A stretch of DNA of 64,000 nucleotides from assembly GCA_015227615.1 (NCBI GenBank), contig JAALGZ010000006.1, positions 1,178,001 through 1,242,000 of the forward strand. Direction: 5' to 3'. Made by a program: the position numbers and the translations under genes. The stretch's first letter is position 1. Every line of letters starts with the position of its first letter. The DNA comes from Labyrinthula sp. Ha. Lineage: Eukaryota > Sar > Bigyra > Labyrinthulida > Labyrinthulaceae. Below the pieces are notes generated by a model that worked only from the letters and a program-made list of their open reading frames with translations, was not told where the DNA came from and searched no databases. Below are positions 1 through 10,723 of this stretch, piece by piece.

Positions 1-607
1 CTCCATGTAGTGAGCATAATCTTCCACCTGCAACTATTTTATTGCAACCTTCGTGCAAGCACTTCTTACCACCTCCATGCTTAGCGCATTTTCCTCCACC
101 TTTATCCTGTGTTTTGCACCCAGGCACCGTGCACAACTTTACTTTTCTTTTTTTTAAAACAACTTTTTCTTCAACTTTCAACGGATAAATTGTGTCAACT
201 TTCCTCTTTGAACACTCAGGTGTTTTCTCTACAACATGTTTAGTAGTGGTTAAGGATGAATGAAGATAGATGGAGGTGAGTTGTGCTTCAAGTTGTTTTG
301 TGGCTTCTAAAACTTCCAAATTGTGAAGTGTTTGGGCTTTAAGTACTTCGTTGAATTCATTTATTTGATATATAGTATTTTGTGGTATTAAATTGCCAGC
401 GTGCAGACTTGTTCCGAGAAGAGGGTTGGAAGCAAGCGGGGCAGAGAGAGATGCTATAGTTGTAGTTGAAGGTACCGTGGTTTGTAGTGGAAAAGCTTGG
501 AAGTGTGGAGGGATGAGGCTAAGCTGGTTCAAAGTATTCTGAGCATTGTTGGTGATACCATACAAGTATGACGCGGCTACTAATGAGTCAAGTCCAAAGG
601 TACCCAT
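1..607 (-). CDS. Cys/His-repeat zinc protein, WRKY19-like (3' end outside window)
   Basis: A continuous minus-strand frame starts at an ATG at 607 and runs off the left edge, giving about 202 residues. The first ~120 residues are Ser/Thr/Leu-rich, followed by a short coil-like segment (around NEVLKAQTLHNLEVLEA) and a basic patch (VLKKRKVK). Then repeats begin: CTVPGC...CAKHGGG and CLHEGC...CSLHG, each C-x4-C-x9-C-x2-H with Gly-rich linkers. This unit matches the repeats in proteins annotated 'WRKY transcription factor 19-like' in oomycetes, diatoms and brown algae; they carry no WRKY DNA-binding domain and their function is unknown. More repeats are expected beyond the window. The basic patch suggests, but does not prove, a nuclear location. 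No intron is visible in the part seen. Confidence 0.8.
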   Translation of the reverse strand, partial: MGTFGLDSLVAASYLYGITNNAQNTLNQLSLIPPHFQAFPLQTTVPSTTTIASLSAPLASNPLLGTSLHAGNLIPQNTIYQINEFNEVLKAQTLHNLEVLEATKQLEAQLTSIYLHSSLTTTKHVVEKTPECSKRKVDTIYPLKVEEKVVLKKRKVKLCTVPGCKTQDKGGGKCAKHGGGKKCLHEGCNKIVAGGRLCSLHG

Positions 608-3600
608 CTTTCGTTGTCTTAAGATTTGCTTTATTTGCTGTTTGGTTAAAATATCGCTTTTTCTTGACGTGAATATCGAAGACTGTACTATTCGATGTTT
701 GTTAAAATATGTATTAGATGGTTTTCACAATTGAACCTATTTAAGGGTGAACTTCAATGAAATGTTCCAAGGAGATATAACCCATTATTATTCGACTACG
801 TTCACAAAACCGAATATATACAGTGTTTTATATTACTATACTATAAACTCTCAATAGCCGATAAAATATCGAATTTTGGGTAAAAATATTCGATTGAGAG
901 TAAATAGTTTTGTATTGCCTTGATGCAGGTACAATTGTCAGTATGAGTAGGACAGGATGAAGGGTGAGTGAAAGGGTGGGTATGTCACAATGTTACTTTA
1001 CTGTATATTGAATCTCAATACTATTACGCGAAATATGTATTAAGGAAAATTGATGGGAAAAGTTTTAGATGGGTGGTTCTCATTTATTTTGAAGAACTTT
1101 CCTCATTTTTAGTTACACTGTTTTGAGAAACTGTATCATGAGTTACAATTAGTGAGTGTCATCAAGAAAGAAACAGAGTCGTATCTATATATATATATAT
1201 ATATATATATATTATGAAAGTTATTTATGAAGCCAATACTTATTTTATGACTATTTCGAACTTTGAACTTTTGAACAGCCCAACTATTTCTATGCGTCAT
1301 CAAAGTTTCCTAGAACTTGTCACAGATGTACTAGTCCGAACTCTGGTCATTTTCCAGTAAGATTTTATCAGACTAAAATATCATAGAGAACTCCATTCCT
1401 TGCCAAAGCCCATCTAGAAGAATATTCACAAAATGCATAGTCTGAGAAGACTACAAACAAAAGATGGATGTATTAAATATTACGAATAGAAGTTAAATGT
1501 TTTTCACTTAATAATCGCTAGTACTTGGATCCAAAGGAACAGGGACAAGTTTTAGTATTAAGAAGAAAGGATTTGTTACTTTAATAAAAGATAGAACTTT
1601 AGTTGTTTCAAGTTGAAATAACTATCTATTCTAAAGTTATTCTGAATTTTTTTGTCACTATTTTTCCCAAGGTGTTTTCATCTTGCCAAGTTCTGAACAA
1701 ATAAGAAAGCTCCCGTCAGGTAACGAACGAAGGAAAGGGTATGAGAAATGAGAAAGCTAATTAAGTTGCCATTACTAGCTTTTTAGGTAACTATTAGATA
1801 TTTCTGGTTGCCTCCAAATATCAAGGCGAGAAACTCATACTCAAAAAGATTCGTGCAGTTTATCATAAAGATTAACAACTTTTGGCGTGAAAAGATTTGT
1901 CGCACGATATGACAATTTCAAGAGCTGCAACGGAAGTAGCAAATATAGAACACTGGGTAAAGTTTAGAAGAAAATCATGGCAAATGCCACCAATATTCAT
2001 TTTTTTTAGTTTCTTGTTTCCACTTCTTTCTAGTGAATGCACACTTCGATTATGAACAACTAACTCTTCGATGCAAACACAAACTTAAGAAAATTACTAG
2101 TGTATTTAAGGTAACACAAGAAGTTGCTGTGGTGTAGATGTGATGATAGCATTGCGCTTAATACGAGTATGATTAATTTAAGAAATATTTATAATACTTG
2201 AGACCTACTTCACTGAAAAAAAGCAATAAACACTCACAGACTGGATCTGATGCAGCTCCAAACATAGTTGATTAAATAAATCCCTTTTCCGTGCATATTC
2301 GCGAGATATTTGAAAAAAAATAAGCTTAAAACCTTTTATTAACTAAGAAAAAGGCAAGTCACACTTAATTAATGAGGATACTTTATTCCAGTACTGTATT
2401 TGTAACATTATTCTACCACCAGGTAAAGTTATTGTCGGGTTTGGATAGTATCCATTCTAGCTTTGGTTCGTTTACTTGAAGTATCAAACTGCATTTAAAC
2501 ATATCTTTTCTGTTCATCCACAATTTCTACCTTAACACAAAGGTTTATAATTAGAAGCTAATGTCCGGATGACATAAGTTTACACATTGCCAAAGTCTTA
2601 GCTATCAATGAATGGTCCTATTTTTATTTACGTGATATGTGATGCAATCTCCAAATCTTAATTACTTGCTTTTAACAGTAGTGGTTTAAATTGATAAAGG
2701 CTTAAGTTTATCTTTACTAAAGCGAAAAAGGCTCGAAATTATACATTATGCACACCCGTGCCTCATACTTGTGGTATAGGGCGAGAGTTCAATGAGGATA
2801 AAACATCGTATATACCTACAGAATGAGAATTAACCCAAAGTTTCCGAGGTTTTTTTTAGTAGTTGAGAATTGATTGGTTCTTGATATGTGATACCTTTTG
2901 TATTAGCTTCTACAGGTAGGAGAAGGAGGAAAAGCTGATGTTTTGAGCTGCAGGCTGTGAATTGCTGTTTATGGCAGTCTTGGTGGGTGAGGGTATCCAG
3001 ACTGTTTTGCGGAGCCTAAAGGAGCTCTTTCAGAACGTGTGATGTCGTTGGCACCTGATTGTAAAGGTTGATAACTGATATTTATAATTGATTATAGATA
3101 TTTCGGGAGTGATGAGTGGTAACGTCATGATTGAGTGGTACACATAATTGAAACGTGCGATAACGCGTTTTCATGAAATACAAGTATATTTAGAGGAGGA
3201 ATTTCTTCCGAAATGTGAATAATGCAGTTAGTAGTTCTTAGTAGCTCTCTACGCATTACCGAATACCAAGAAAAAAATATAAAAAGGCTTCAGAAAAGCA
3301 AAGCACAATGATACACAAGAGAAAATACCTTGAGAATTATAGGTACTAAATATGCTGGTTTGTACCTACGAGGCTCCACGTAGAATCTCGAGCTAACTTT
3401 ATTTTATTCACTTTCTTGGTGCTCTCGATTCTACCTCAACTCTAGATGCCCCATTGTCGATTCTCCTTAGAGATTCTAGATGTTTCTAGGTTTGCCTTAA
3501 ATTTCTTAGGACATCATCCCATCACGTATTCTTTTCATGGTTTCCCAGGTACCAGCCTGAAAACTGCTCGGATATACAAAATCATTATGAGATATGTCAC

Positions 3601-4624
3601 TTTCACAATAGCAAATAATCTAACAACATTTGCATCATTAATGTAATTATTTTCGTCTAAGTTTTCCTATGACTTTTGGGAATATTCTTGCAAAAAGTTA
3701 CAAGAAATCTTAAGAAATCTGGAAAACCTAGAATCTCGAGAATTGGATAACCGCCAACATTTTACGTTTTACAGATTCCAGCTAGGCATCCCCGCGTGTA
3801 CCTAGGTAAAGGCACCCTCCTGATGCTGTTCCTTGCACTTTCATTTTTGCTTTCAAATAATAGTACATTATCACACTTCAATAAAAAAACAGAAATATCG
3901 TCTTTGTAAGAGGAAACACCAGGTGATTATACCTATGGGGAATCCGTATAATCGAAAGATCCCACAAAAAGAAACATCGCAATTCACGAAGAAGTGGCTC
4001 ACAAATACCTGAGAAAACTTAGCAGCACTATGAAATGATTCTAGCAGCAACCCAACATAGTAGTTCTTTTCTGTGGGAAAATTCCATACATCAGGTTTCT
4101 ATTAGGCGAAGGCAAAAATCGCTTTAAATCATTAAAAGTATATGGCATCGAATAAGTTGAAGCAGCTGTGGTTGAACTCTCTCTAAAGACGAAGGGCTCA
4201 CTAGGGACAAAGCACGGAGATATGATAAAGCCCCTGGGTTTAAGGACTTCACTTCATTCGATGAAGTTTTTAATCGACTGACAATTTATCATGGAAACTT
4301 CTACGATTTCATCAACTAGAAAGGTCTATCCTCTGAGTTATGTTGTGACAGAGGTAGTTTTAATGCTGTTGAGCCAAAAATGAGGTAGAAATATGCCAGG
4401 GTCATAAAGAAATTCTGCTCAGAAGTATTCTTAATTATATTTGAATATGAACAAGAAGAAAAGGTTTTAACTCCCTATAGAGTAACTAAAGATGATATTT
4501 ATAAATACTCAGAAAAGTATTAAGTACAAAAAGTTGAGTCCAAGGGTGTAACTGATGTTTGGAAGCCGGTTGTCACAACTATGCACGAGGTGCTGTACAG
4601 ATTAACTCCGAAGGTAGGTAAAGT
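608..4624. other. Gene-free AT-rich stretch
   Basis: I see no supportable gene. A 66-codon frame at 3446-3646 is within the length expected by chance at this base composition. A stretch at about 4166-4628 reads with few stops in one frame but is also within chance limits (see rejected items). The only clear structure is the TA microsatellite at 1186-1212. Confidence 0.6.
1186..1212. repeat. (TA)n microsatellite
   Basis: Uninterrupted alternating T and A for 27 bases (about 13.5 units), in gene-free DNA. Likely length-polymorphic. Confidence 0.95.
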
Positions 4625-7430
4625 TTAAGAGCGATTAACAGCTTTTAGTAGTAACTGAGCCAAACTAAAACTTTTTCCAAGCTTGCTAGAAAGTTCAGGG
4701 GATTTGTTTAGTCCTTTTTGCAGGTTCACAAGCGCGGAGATCAAAGCAGAGCTGTATTTTTCTACGAAGCCAACAGTCTCCGAATCCTCTATGGAGCTTA
4801 GCTTTAATGCTCCATTTTCAATAACTTGTAGAAGCGCAGCAACAAGCACTTCTAGATCACCCCGTTGTTGAAAAGCAGGTTTGGAGATGAGTTTTGCTAT
4901 AACTCTGTATATATGAAGAATTACCTTTGGATCTACATCATTATCAAACCCTTGGTCTCTCACCCGAATGAGAACTTTGGAGACCAAATCATCCTGCTCC
5001 TGCTCTGAAAGCACACCAAGATTTTGGTCTCGAGAAAGTAAGTATGAGACTACTCGCGATATGTCCACATCGCCTCTCACTCGTAGCAATTTCAAGATTT
5101 CTTCTTTCCGCCTCGATCCTTGAGGGTGGCTAACTGAGCTTGCTTGGGCAACACTTTCATTAGACCGGTCTAAATTTTCCAAGATTGATTTGACATCAGT
5201 GAGAGTTTTTTCTACTTGATAAAGCCTACTTTCTATCCCAGTTAACTTCGAATCCTTTGATAAGTTCTTGCTAAATGCAGATTTTACTTGACGAGTCATT
5301 TCACCTACACCAGAGGATACTGCCGGAACTAATTTTTGAACAAATAAATTTTCAAATGCCTTTTCAACTCTCTTTGAATTGAAGTCAATATTTTTGTCTA
5401 CACTCAGTTTTTTGTTAACAGCTACTATCTCACTCTTCAACTCCCCGAGAGTCTTATCAAGTGCAGAAAGAGATGAAAACTTCGCTTCTACCTGCTTCAT
5501 TAATTGGTGCTCCCTTGTCTGCATGGTAGCATTCACCTCAATCATTATACTACGAACAAGTTCTTGTTGATCAAAGCCACCCTTAAGCAAGGCTACTGGT
5601 TTTTGAGGCAATATCTTTGGTGATCCAGCTTCAGAGTGCATTGACAGGTCGGGGAGACCGCCTATGTGCATATCGTGCAACATCCTGCTCTCAGGTTTTG
5701 GCTGTTCCCAAGATGCAAGCCCTAAATCTGCACTCGTGCCATCAGGTTCTTCTTTTACCTATAGAATAAGCTTAAAATACTGTGCATACTGAATTTGAAC
5801 CTTCTTCTGCCTTTAAAATAAAATTCTCAGCATTCTTAAAGTCCACAGTTGTTCTGTTCACTCCTTCGCCTTCAATAGTATAAATCACACCTTCAAAGTT
5901 CTTCTGACCCTTGGAAAAACACAACGCCTTAATTCTATCCTCTGTAAAGAAGCGAATCAACTTGGCTCTGCTGACTGAAACTTGAAGCACGAATACTGTC
6001 GAGAACGAGTCTGAATTTTCATACAACAGTATAGCGTCATTAAATATTTTTGCTCTATAGTTTTGAGGTACTCCATCCACATTAAAATAAAACAGCGAAC
6101 TATTGAATCCGTTTTCAGTGTTTTTGAGCACAAGTCCATATATTCTATTTTGCTCAGTCTCATCAACATAAAGTGTTAAAATTGATCCTTGAGAAAGAGC
6201 CTGAACTCCAAGCAAAGTTTGACCTTCCGCGACGCTGAATTTTTCCACTTCACCCATGTGGTTAAATATATAGAGATCATGTGCTATAGATTGCTTTAAT
6301 CGCCCTGGTGTTGGAAAATTGGCAGTGCACAAAACTGTTTTCAGATCACTAGAATAAATAAAACTAGAACACCCTTCTAACCCAATAGGTTTAAAGATAT
6401 CCGGCTTAGTATAGACTTTTTCTCCCACCGGAGATTTTTGAAGAGAAGAGCTTAGATTTGATTTTACTATAGCATCTGCAGAGCAACCAAAACATCGTGC
6501 CGCTGTTTGAAACAATATTGACTTATTAAACACTTCAACCCGCACAGGCATTTTCGGTTTTTCTGAAATAACTATGTCTAGCAAATCCTGAAATGTAGGT
6601 TCTTCGTCGCCATCAAAAAAGTTGAAACGTCCAAGCTCTTCCAACTTGAGTTCCTTAGTCAGCGTTAGCTTAATAAAAGAAACCAAACCAACATTATATA
6701 CAACAACAAGAAGAGTTGAGCTCTTAAACTCAACCAATTTTACAAATGTAACTTCTAGGGATTCTTTAAATTTTTCAATTATATTCTCTGGACAATATTT
6801 AACAAACTCAGGTGAAATATTTTTTTTGATTAGCTTTGGGAACGTCACTATTTTTATCACTGATGGCCTTAGTGGATAGCATAGAAACTTTCTTGTTGCT
6901 GCAATGAGATCCTCAGGAAACTTATCTTTGGGTGTTAGTGGTAGTGCTGATATTTTAACACCAGTAGCTACCGGTTTAGGTCGTGTATCTGGAAGATTTG
7001 GGATAATATCAACCGGATCTTCTGGAATAAGCTCTGAAAAAATGTATTCTTTAAAAATATTTGGTTCAATTGGATTCATGCTGCTGAGAATAGCATTGTT
7101 CTTTAAGGGAATAGGTAGTACAGGATGTTCCAGTGAAAAATTAGAATTCACAGGCAAGTTATTTTCAAAATCTGAGAGATCATTTGCAAAGTTAAAATCT
7201 TCATTTTCGTGATTTTCAGAGTTCGTTACTGGCGACAGAAGGAAATCTGGACTTTTTGGTTTGGTGGTGTTCATAGAAAGAGGATCAGGTCCTTGGGTAG
7301 TTGTAGAGGAGTTTTCAGAGCCTGTTAAATCTTCATCAGAGTTGAAGTCAAAATTTGGAACTGATTTAAGTCTTTCAGTGATTTCTGGATACAACTCAGC
7401 AACATCATCTTCATTCTTTTCTGGATCCAT
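4625..7430 (-). CDS. EDC4/Ge-1-like mRNA-decapping scaffold (tentative)
   Basis: Two exons, complement(5790-7430) and complement(4625-5758), join across a 31-base intron to give 924 residues in one frame. I place the start at the ATG at 7430 (MDPEKNEDD); a TTG seven codons upstream also keeps the frame open. The N-terminal ~140 residues are acidic and low-complexity. Residues ~150-535 are rich in short beta-like segments such as TLLVVVYNVGLVSFIKL and HDLYIFNHMGEVEKF, consistent with a degenerate WD40 propeller. Residues ~610-720 look coiled (VRSIMIEVNATMQTREHQL), with VQKLVPAVSSGVGEM resembling the 'lvPafe...mf.qi' stretch of EDC4. The last ~160 residues (from KEEILKLLRVRGDVDI) are helical like the Ge-1 C-terminal domain. 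EDC4 holds DCP2 and DCP1 together in P-bodies. The architecture is more convincing than the identity; another WD40/coiled-coil scaffold is possible. Confidence 0.55.
5759..5789 (-). other. 31-base spliceosomal intron (EDC4-like gene)
   Basis: Donor GTATGC, acceptor CTATAG, phase 0. Removal joins ...EEGSNS to VKEEPDG... and unites two long frames that are otherwise out of register. Retention gives an in-frame TAA within the intron. Confidence 0.88.
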
Positions 7431-10400
7431 TTTTCTGTTTGCTGCAGCCAATCATTATAGTACCTTGACCAATCATATTTCTTATTTTATATTGGTATAA
7501 TCATACTAACTGTTCCAGTTAGAAGGAATAATATAAAGTAAGACATAAAACTTAGGGCTTAGATTGTATTCTGAATAAATAGCAAAAACATCATTATTAT
7601 TCAAGAAATATATTTTAAATATTTGCTTTTTTAAGGCCTTTCTATGTTGTTTTGTACTTGAGCACTAGGTACATTAGGGGCTTATTTTTCATGGATTGTA
7701 ATTTTCTAGTTTCTTATGGGTTAAGAGGAAATCTGTCTTTCGACTCGAATAAGATCTTTGATTCTAAAAGACCAGGGCAAAAACTCTCGTTGGTTTGCCT
7801 ATACGTCATTTCCCAGACAATATTACCTTTTGTTTTAAGATCTCGTTACAGTTATCTTTTCTTTCTGTTTCTAGTTATTTAAAAAAACTAAGAATAGACT
7901 CTCTGTTCTCAAGGGTTTGTAGAAGTCGTTTAATGCAAGGCATCAAACTACGATACTATAGTAATGCTTTTATGCTTCTGGTAAGACCTTTATTCCAATG
8001 CATCAATACTTCGCTTACTAGTAGAAACGATTTTTTTTTCGATCTAGAGACATATAACAGAGATAAATCAAGTTTTAGACGATTCCAATAATGTTTCAGT
8101 ACCTGGAAGTTTATAGTTAAAGGTAAAAAACATGATAAAACAGTCGGTAGTATAAAATCTTCTATAATGAAGCCGAGCTAATAAAACTAGGTAGTTGGGA
8201 CGTTGAAAAGGGGAAAGTAAGGATGAAATCCTCCTACCTTGTTGACTCCTAAGCTAGAGCGAGAGTGCTGACCCAATCAAGTAGACTGAACTCTTCATTA
8301 TTTGATATAGTTTTGAAAATTCTGTAGCTGTCTCTTTTCAATTAATTTCTAGCTCTAGCCTGCTTATATACTTTTTTTATAAGCAGGAAACGTGTAAACT
8401 TATGTTTCATACATTTTATTACATGCTGAACAACTGCAATGATTAGGTTCTCAATATTTTAAACATAGCGATGGTGAACTAAGTGTAGTACTGGCAATCA
8501 GCTCTGAAATGAATATAATATATTTCTTATTTGCTTCCAAATCCATACACTTTGATTTCTAAGGAGGTCGACACTAAAGTGGGGTTGTTATGAAATAATT
8601 TCTGCATTGCTTATCGAAGCAGTATAATTCTTTAGGAAACATGAAGCATACCGCCAATTCCACCGATGCCATCTCCTTGAAAAGACAGTGACGCTAATAA
8701 GCACCATCGCAAAATTAACTTAAAATACATCTTTGGTGTGATTTCAGTCCAAACAAGGTACGAAGTTAATGAGACCATTTGCTTCTTTAGCTGAAAATGT
8801 TTTATGCAGTGTGAAACTTCAGTCAGACAATATCAATAGGTATTTCATCGTTTCGCGTATTTCTCAGCATTACCTTCCGTCTAATCAGCAATATTTAGAC
8901 CACATAAGTAAAATTCAATTTGCACTTTAAAATGTTTACATGTTTGGTTAATGAGAAACCACTCATATTGCTGTGAAAACACCATTTTTCTTAAAGATTT
9001 GCAACCAAGTTTCCACAGAAAATTAATCTCGAAGTTTACTATTTACCAGAGGGTTTGAACAAAGAAGACAATATTATTTTTGATGTTATTGGACTGACCA
9101 AAATGAGGTTATATAGCAGAACTGTTTCTCCCTTTGTCCAATGAAACTATCATAATTCTCTAAAGTCTGAATAGGCACTTGAATCAAAGGAAGTAAAATC
9201 ATCCTGGTAAAGCCACCCATTATTTCCAAATCCTAGCAACTCATAAGGGTGATTCTTGATTCATGATTAGAATTACAAACAGTTCTGTCGTTCTTAATAA
9301 GATACAACATACTCTATTAGTGCCTGTCACTTTGGTTAATATCATATATTATTGTTTCTTGTTCTTAATATTATTATTTATAAAAAATCTCATTAAATTA
9401 AATCAGAATGTTTCAACAGGCTTCTATTTTTCTTCTTTGAAATTCACCCAGAATCTGTCATTTAGTTGAGGGATAAATAATAGATCCTCCAAATTGGCAA
9501 AATTTCCAGCTGACAGGAGTTCTTCATGTGATTCGAGAACAAAAAAAAAATTCTTTTGGCTCTAGGTTATGTAAGCTTGTTTTTTAATGACAATCACCAA
9601 TCTTAAATGATGATTTAGAATACTATAATCACAAAAGTAAATAATTCGTCATCCCAAGAGACGTACCCCATTAAGAAATAAAATAATTTGAGCCCTTAGG
9701 CAATAAGCGTAATTTTTGATTCAGAAGTATCTCGAATGATTTTTTTTGTAAACCCATCTTGTCACCAACGTTCAACTTTTCTCTAGTTGCTAGGCGCTGC
9801 ATTAGATTTAATTTATCAATAATTATGTGATAATCATTTTGATTAACAATAAGATATTTTGCATTTTGATTTGTATCATATGAATCTAGTTTTTTTTCTG
9901 ATTATCAACTGGAATTTAATTAAAATTTTGAGTAATCATCATCAGAATCGATCAATAAAGAAAAAAGTTGGCAAAAAATTTATTGATAATTTTCCAAAAC
10001 ATATTGGGTCTCTACTCGTTGTATTTGCAGAAACTATCAAAGCGCTAACTTAAAAATAGTACTAACTTTTTTTTCTCTTTAAAAAGTTTCTTATACTTGT
10101 GAAAATTGTGAAAGGGTGTGCAGATTAGGCTGTAAGAGTGACACCAGTGACACAGAAGACGTTGGGGTGCATCATAGCATTGCAAATATTTCGTGGTATC
10201 TTCCATAAACGAATGAATACATTGAGATGAGTTTTTAGAAGGTCTATTATTTTTTTGTTTCTTTTGGCTCAGTTTTTCCCCTTCACCTTTCATAACTCCT
10301 ATTCTTAATTACATTAACTAGAGCAAGCACAGGCTTGATCCAGACTAGTGACAAATCGGTTTCCGTGAGTCATCATACTACAATAACTTTATGCGTGAGT

Positions 10401-10723
10401 TTTAAATATTTAATAATTTCTTAGGTTTGATAAATTACTTGAGTAATACTAATTGTACAGAAAGAATAATGTTATTAGCTGAAGAATATCACACTGATAT
10501 CTGACCGTTTGAACTGTTTTTCAATATGACATTACCGTTGCTACAGAGGCTAGAAAGAAAATCTTTAGATTGAAGGGAAGTGATTTGACAACATTATCAT
10601 AATTACCAAAGCAAGTATCTGAACTTATCCCTAGTAATAAAAGAAAAAAATATTACTATTTTGGTTGATTATATACTATTGCAATTTATTTCTTCAATAT
10701 CAACGTAGAAATCAGCACTACTC
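7431..10723. other. Gene-free stretch between divergent genes
   Basis: This is the shared 5' region of the EDC4-like gene (minus) and the helicase gene (plus). Frames of 64-98 codons at 7652-8091, 9263-9469, 9859-10053 and 10045-10293 (minus) have no recognisable features and are chance-length. Poly-T and poly-A runs are frequent. No promoter element can be assigned. Confidence 0.55.

Noticed and set aside
4166-4628. A plus-strand stretch of about 150 codons with few interruptions beside the EDC4-like gene, faintly gag-like
   Set aside because: At about 35% G+C a stop falls roughly every 14 codons, so over 64 kb and six frames such a stretch is expected by chance. No family motif could be named.
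7652-8091. Overlapping 76- and 98-codon plus-strand frames upstream of the EDC4-like gene
   Set aside because: No recognisable domain, and two overlapping frames over the same DNA suggest a random stop-poor patch.
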